In this document: positions 5,981-8,186 of the stretch, in pieces
How the letters are laid out: the number at the start of each line of letters is the position of its first letter
Numbering within the stretch: the stretch's first letter is position 1
Origin: Clostridia bacterium
GTDB lineage: Bacteria > Bacillota_E > SLMV01 > PUMD01
Assembly (NCBI GenBank): GCA_003563755.1
Contig: PWUB01000266.1
Span: forward strand, 1 to 8,186
Length of the DNA: 8,186 bases
Direction of reading: 5' to 3'
Notes under the pieces: generated by a model
The model's database searches: none
Told to the model about the DNA's origin: nothing
The model's input: only the letters and a program-made list of their open reading frames with translations
Made by a program: the position numbers and the translations under genes

Positions 5981-6220
5981 TCACCCACCGGCGATGGGAG
6001 ACACCAGCAGTATTTCGCAGTCGTCGTCGAGGACAAAATCCCTGGTTATTGCCTTGCCGTTGACCACGATGGATGCGAACACCAGGGGATTGATGCTCAG
6101 GTGCTCCTGCAGAAAGGCTGACACCGACATCGGCTCGTCCAGCTCGAATTCGTACTCCGTCTTCCCTTCCGGCAGGAGTGAGGCTATGTGACCATGAACT
6201 CTCACATGAATAATCACCAT
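5981..6220 (-). CDS. MoaD/ThiS-like ubiquitin-fold sulfur carrier protein
   Basis: A 79-residue beta-grasp protein ending in ...SPIAGG, with the free C-terminal Gly78-Gly79 that sulfur carriers need for adenylation and thiocarboxylation. The hydrophobic block IVVNGKAI near the middle and CEILLVSPIAGG at the end match MoaD-type molybdopterin-synthase small subunits and related carriers. The ATG at 6220 has a purine-rich GGAAGGGGGG ribosome site a few nt upstream. No E1-like activating enzyme (MoeB/ThiF), MoaE, ThiG or tungsten/molybdenum oxidoreductase is beside it here, so the acceptor pathway (molybdopterin, tungstopterin, thiazole or other) is open. It is 98 nt upstream of yajC on the same strand, and divergent from the AhpD-like gene. 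Confidence 0.85.
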   Translation of the reverse strand: MVIIHVRVHGHIASLLPEGKTEYEFELDEPMSVSAFLQEHLSINPLVFASIVVNGKAITRDFVLDDDCEILLVSPIAGG

Positions 6221-6360
6221 CCAGCCCCCCTTCCATTAGAAGTATAATGCACTCGGGGGGAGGACTGAAGGGCTCTCACAAGGTCCATCTGGCCCTGTAC
6301 AACGATTGTCGGGTATGGTGAAGGGTAACCCAAGCCCCCACAGGGAGGGAGTGTGTACGA
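6221..6360. promoter_or_regulatory. Divergent intergenic region between moaD-like and AhpD-like genes
   Basis: A/T-rich AGTATAAT at 6241-6248 reads as TATACT on the minus strand and TATAAT on the plus strand, so it could supply the -10 box for either direction; no good -35 is seen for either. A short inverted repeat ACAA-CGA-TTGT lies at 6299-6309 ahead of the plus-strand gene. These are weak calls. Confidence 0.35.
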
Positions 6361-6705
6361 ATGTCACGGGTGCAGGAGTTCGAGAGGTTCCGGGAGCAGA
6401 TCAACGAGACGATTCTAGCAGCGGATAACCGGACGATCAAGCGGTTCTTCGCTCTGGACTCCGAGGCCTATCGAGATCAAGAGCTGCCAGTTCAAACCAA
6501 GGAGATGCTGGGCCTGGTCGCATCCCTGGTTCTTCGGTGTGACGACTGCGTGACCTATCATCTCATCAGGTGCTGGGAGGAAGGCGTGAGCTACCAGGAG
6601 CTGTTCGAGGTATTCGCTATCGCCCTGATAGTGGGGGGATCGATCGTGATTCCCCACATGCGCCGCGCAGTAGCTACCCTCGAGGAGCTACAGGGTGAGG
6701 ATTGA
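6361..6705 (+). CDS. Carboxymuconolactone decarboxylase / AhpD-like family protein
   Basis: Small all-helical protein of 114 residues with the single-domain length of this family. The signature is C60-D-D-C63 followed by H67 (CDDCVTYHLIRC) and then EEGVSYQELFEVFAIALIVGG, the helix that packs against the active site. A CxxC plus histidine in this fold usually means thiol-disulfide or peroxide/alkylhydroperoxide reduction (AhpD-like), not true carboxymuconolactone decarboxylation; an extra Cys71 is nearby. The ATG at 6361 follows GGGAGGGAG with about 9 nt spacing. It is the only complete plus-strand gene and is monocistronic, converging on the mgtC-like gene with 11 nt between stops. A role in oxidative stress defence fits the nearby rubrerythrin but is inference. 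Confidence 0.88.
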   Translation: MSRVQEFERFREQINETILAADNRTIKRFFALDSEAYRDQELPVQTKEMLGLVASLVLRCDDCVTYHLIRCWEEGVSYQELFEVFAIALIVGGSIVIPHMRRAVATLEELQGED

Positions 6706-6744
6706 GGAAGGGGTTGTCAGGGGCCTGCTCGCACATCCCTTCCT
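6705..6744 (+). terminator. Stem-loop terminator for the AhpD-like gene, reaching into the mgtC-like gene
   Basis: AGGAAGGG (6705-6712) and CCCTTCCT (6737-6744) are perfect 8-bp arms with a 24-nt loop that can form a small inner CAG/CTG stem. The A/T-rich ATTATTT follows on the plus strand. The stem begins at the last base of the TGA stop, and the right half lies within the final codons of the opposing gene. Confidence 0.45.
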
Positions 6745-7412
6745 ATTATTTCGACCTGGGTGACACCACCTATGCGCTCCAGCTCTTCAAGCAGCACCAG
6801 GCGTTGCGTGGTAGCGGAGAACTCGGCGTAGACCACGATCTCCACGCGGGCTGCATCCTTGGGTGTGAGCCGCACGTTAACTATGTTGGCATCCTGGCCC
6901 CCGAGGATCTTCCCCACCTCACCCAGGAGCCCGGGGCGATCGGCAGCAACCACCCTGATATGGCGAACACTGCGCTTCAGGGCGGTGTATATGTCCAGCC
7001 GCGAGAGCACCGAAAGGGAGACCAGGGTCAAAGCGGTGGCCAGGCCCGTTTCCACATACAGCCCTGCACCGGCTCCCAGGCCGAGGGCAGCGGACATCCA
7101 GAGGCTGGCGGCCGTCGTGAGACCGCGGACCGTCGCTCCTTCCCGCAGAATGGTTCCCGCCCCGAGGAACCCGATGCCACTGACCACCTGCGCAGCGATG
7201 CGGGCCGGGTCGCTGTCGGTGATTCCCACCATGCTGAGCGACACCCTCACGGAGATAATCATTATCAGAGCCGCACCGAGACAGACGAGGATGTGGGTGC
7301 GGAGCCCGGCCGGCCTGTCGTGAATCTCACGCTCCAGACCCACCAGACCCCCGACGACCATGGCGAGCATCAACCTGAGGATTGCCTCGAAACCAAAAGG
7401 CTGCATATCCAT
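6717..7412 (-). CDS. MgtC/SapB-family membrane protein with C-terminal ACT-like domain
   Basis: Integral membrane protein of 231 residues. The MgtC core is clear: a first helix (about 10-26), then GLEREIHDRPAGLRTH (25-40) matching the family motif, further hydrophobic segments, and SGIGFLGAGTILREG with RGLTTAASLW before the last helix. The C-terminal about 80 residues (HIRVVAADRPGLLGEVGKIL onward) resemble an ACT-type soluble domain, common in the longer members. The family is linked to magnesium limitation, envelope homeostasis and intramacrophage survival in some pathogens; the biochemical activity is not agreed and it should not be called a magnesium transporter. The ATG at 7412 follows a G-rich stretch; a second ATG two codons on is possible. 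It stands alone, downstream of rubrerythrin and separated by a strong hairpin; an A/T-rich TATGATAGAAT about 40 nt upstream is a possible -10 region. Confidence 0.88.
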   Translation of the reverse strand: MDMQPFGFEAILRLMLAMVVGGLVGLEREIHDRPAGLRTHILVCLGAALIMIISVRVSLSMVGITDSDPARIAAQVVSGIGFLGAGTILREGATVRGLTTAASLWMSAALGLGAGAGLYVETGLATALTLVSLSVLSRLDIYTALKRSVRHIRVVAADRPGLLGEVGKILGGQDANIVNVRLTPKDAARVEIVVYAEFSATTQRLVLLEELERIGGVTQVEIIGRDVRAGP

Positions 7413-7491
7413 TGCCCCCCCGGGATAAAAGGTGCGCTGCCTGACGTGATTCTATCATATTATGGTCGCCGACGGATCAGAAGCGGGCGGG

Positions 7492-7525
7492 GGTCCCCTC
7501 TCTCCCGAAGGGGTGAGAGGGGACC
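7492..7525 (-). terminator. Strong stem-loop downstream of rubrerythrin
   Basis: GGTCCCCTCTC (7492-7502) and GAGAGGGGACC (7515-7525) pair perfectly over 11 bp; after a T-T mismatch, CCC/GGG (7504-7506 with 7511-7513) extend the stem around a GAAG loop. It begins 11 nt after the rubrerythrin stop. The minus-strand tail lacks a long T-run, so termination may be imperfect, but it is the clear end structure between rubrerythrin and the mgtC-like gene. Confidence 0.6.
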
Positions 7526-7536
7526 GGGAAACGGGT

Positions 7537-8070
7537 TCAGTAGTTTTCGCAGTACACCTCATAGAAGGATTGAGGATGCACGCAGGCGGGACAGACTTCC
7601 GGCGCCTCCCTACCGGTGTGTATGTAGCCGCAGTTACGGCAGTGCCACTTGACCGGTTCCTCGCGCGAAAAGACCGTTCCTTCCTGCACCCGCTTCAACA
7701 GGGCCCTGAAACGCTTCTCGTGCTCCTCCTCGACCTCAGCCACTTCGTGGAAGAAATCGGCGATCTCGTCGAAGCCTTCTTCGCGCGCAACCTTTTCAAA
7801 CTCGGCATACATGCTCGTCCACTCATAGTTTTCGCCGTCGGCTGCCAGCTCCAGGTTGGTCGCGGTATCTCCCATCTCCTCCAGGAAGCGATACGCCCTC
7901 TTGGCATGAGCCCGCTCATCGTCGGCAGTGGTTTCAAATATTCCGGCGATCTGCTGGTACCCTTCCTTCCTCGCTTCCTGCGCGAAGAACATGTACTTGT
8001 TGCGCGCCTGCGACTCGCCAGCGAATGCCTCCCACAGGTTCTTCTCTGTCTCGCTGCCCTTGAGTTCCAT
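7537..8070 (-). CDS. rbr: Rubrerythrin (diiron plus rubredoxin-type iron centre)
   Basis: Cytoplasmic non-haem iron protein of anaerobes that reduces hydrogen peroxide using electrons from rubredoxin or related donors. At 177 residues it is the standard short form. The four-helix diiron domain shows E19 in [10 protein letters not shown]52 with H55 in DDERAHA, E80 and E83 in GENYEW, and E114 with H117 in EVEEEH, matching the usual ligand pattern. The C-terminal rubredoxin-like domain has C144xNC147GY and C160PAC163, both CxxC pairs intact. The ATG at 8070 has GGAGG 7 nt upstream. The 8071-8186 region holds a 24-nt interrupted inverted repeat but no convincing promoter. It supports an anaerobic host and, with the AhpD-like gene, a local oxidative-stress theme. 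Confidence 0.96.
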   Translation of the reverse strand: MELKGSETEKNLWEAFAGESQARNKYMFFAQEARKEGYQQIAGIFETTADDERAHAKRAYRFLEEMGDTATNLELAADGENYEWTSMYAEFEKVAREEGFDEIADFFHEVAEVEEEHEKRFRALLKRVQEGTVFSREEPVKWHCRNCGYIHTGREAPEVCPACVHPQSFYEVYCENY

Positions 8071-8109
8071 TCATATCCCTCCACTGGTATTGTGTTCGAC
8101 GTCAAGCAT

Positions 8110-8133
8110 CGAGGGCTCGGGGTCGAACCCTCG
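8110..8133. repeat. Interrupted inverted repeat upstream of rubrerythrin
   Basis: CGAGGG (8110-8115) and CCCTCG (8128-8133) are perfect arms; inside, TCG/CGA continue the pairing around a GGGT loop after one mismatch. It lies 40 nt upstream of the rbr start and could be an operator, an RNA hairpin in the leader, or the end of a gene outside the window. It superficially resembles a tRNA T-arm on the minus strand, but the stem does not pair as one. Confidence 0.35.
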
Positions 8134-8186
8134 CCATTGACCGTGGATACTCAGCTGACTGTGAGCTCCTTCTCTCCCTGCCAAAG

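Noticed and set aside
5946..6236. 96-codon minus-strand frame overlapping the MoaD-like gene
   Set aside because: It is a frame-shifted reading of the same strand; the MoaD frame has the conserved GG end and a ribosome site.
6702..7652. 316-codon plus-strand open frame that begins at the AhpD-like stop
   Set aside because: It runs antisense through the mgtC-like gene, the strong hairpin at 7492-7525 and the end of rubrerythrin. The translation is rich in Gly, His, Arg and Pro with no fold signature, so it is a shadow and not a downstream operon partner.
8110..8140. Possible tRNA T-arm (GGTTCGACCCC on the minus strand)
   Set aside because: The flanking 5-base arms do not pair as a T-stem, and no acceptor, D or anticodon arms can be found around it.
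1..8186. CRISPR arrays, insertion sequences, phage or toxin-antitoxin genes
   Set aside because: No regularly spaced direct repeats, no terminal inverted repeats with a transposase, and no recognisable defence or phage proteins were seen on either strand.

Overview
This window reads as chromosomal core metabolism of an anaerobic, fairly GC-rich bacterium. The evidence is a four-subunit ferredoxin-linked 2-oxoacid oxidoreductase, a rubrerythrin, a CxxC AhpD-like protein, and a YajC (so Bacteria, not Archaea). Strong GGAGG ribosome sites and many GTG/TTG starts fit a Clostridia-type Firmicute or an anaerobic actinobacterial or Chloroflexi lineage; sequence alone does not settle which. I see no mobile element, CRISPR array, tRNA, rRNA or phage gene.

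Layout. Positions 3-266 (+) hold the tail of a probable membrane protein, which converges on a long minus-strand gene block (348 to about 5550). In transcription order that block is gntR-type regulator, korD, korA, korB, korC, gdhA. The first five genes are packed with overlaps or 1-nt gaps and look like one transcript; gdhA follows after 88 nt that contain a hairpin. Beyond the regulator come yajC (-), a MoaD/ThiS-like sulfur carrier (-), a divergent carboxymuconolactone-decarboxylase/AhpD-like gene (+), an MgtC/SapB-family membrane protein (-) and rubrerythrin (-). Most of these last genes look like single-gene units with their own hairpins or promoters.

How the genes work together. KorDABC interconverts 2-oxoglutarate (or a related 2-oxoacid), CoA and ferredoxin with succinyl-CoA, CO2 and reduced ferredoxin. 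GdhA interconverts 2-oxoglutarate plus ammonia with glutamate. The locus therefore puts two fates of 2-oxoglutarate side by side, headed by a regulator with a GntR DNA-binding domain and a C-terminal region I cannot assign to a named effector family. A good minus-strand sigma-A type promoter (TTTACC-17-TATAAT) lies upstream of the regulator, and a perfect 17-bp palindrome sits where transcription should start. This suggests an autoregulated operon switch. The 5' leader also carries inverted repeats.

Nothing here amounts to a clearly unprecedented multi-gene system. The most novel candidates are the kor-linked GntR regulator with its operator and leader, and the orphan MoaD-like carrier.
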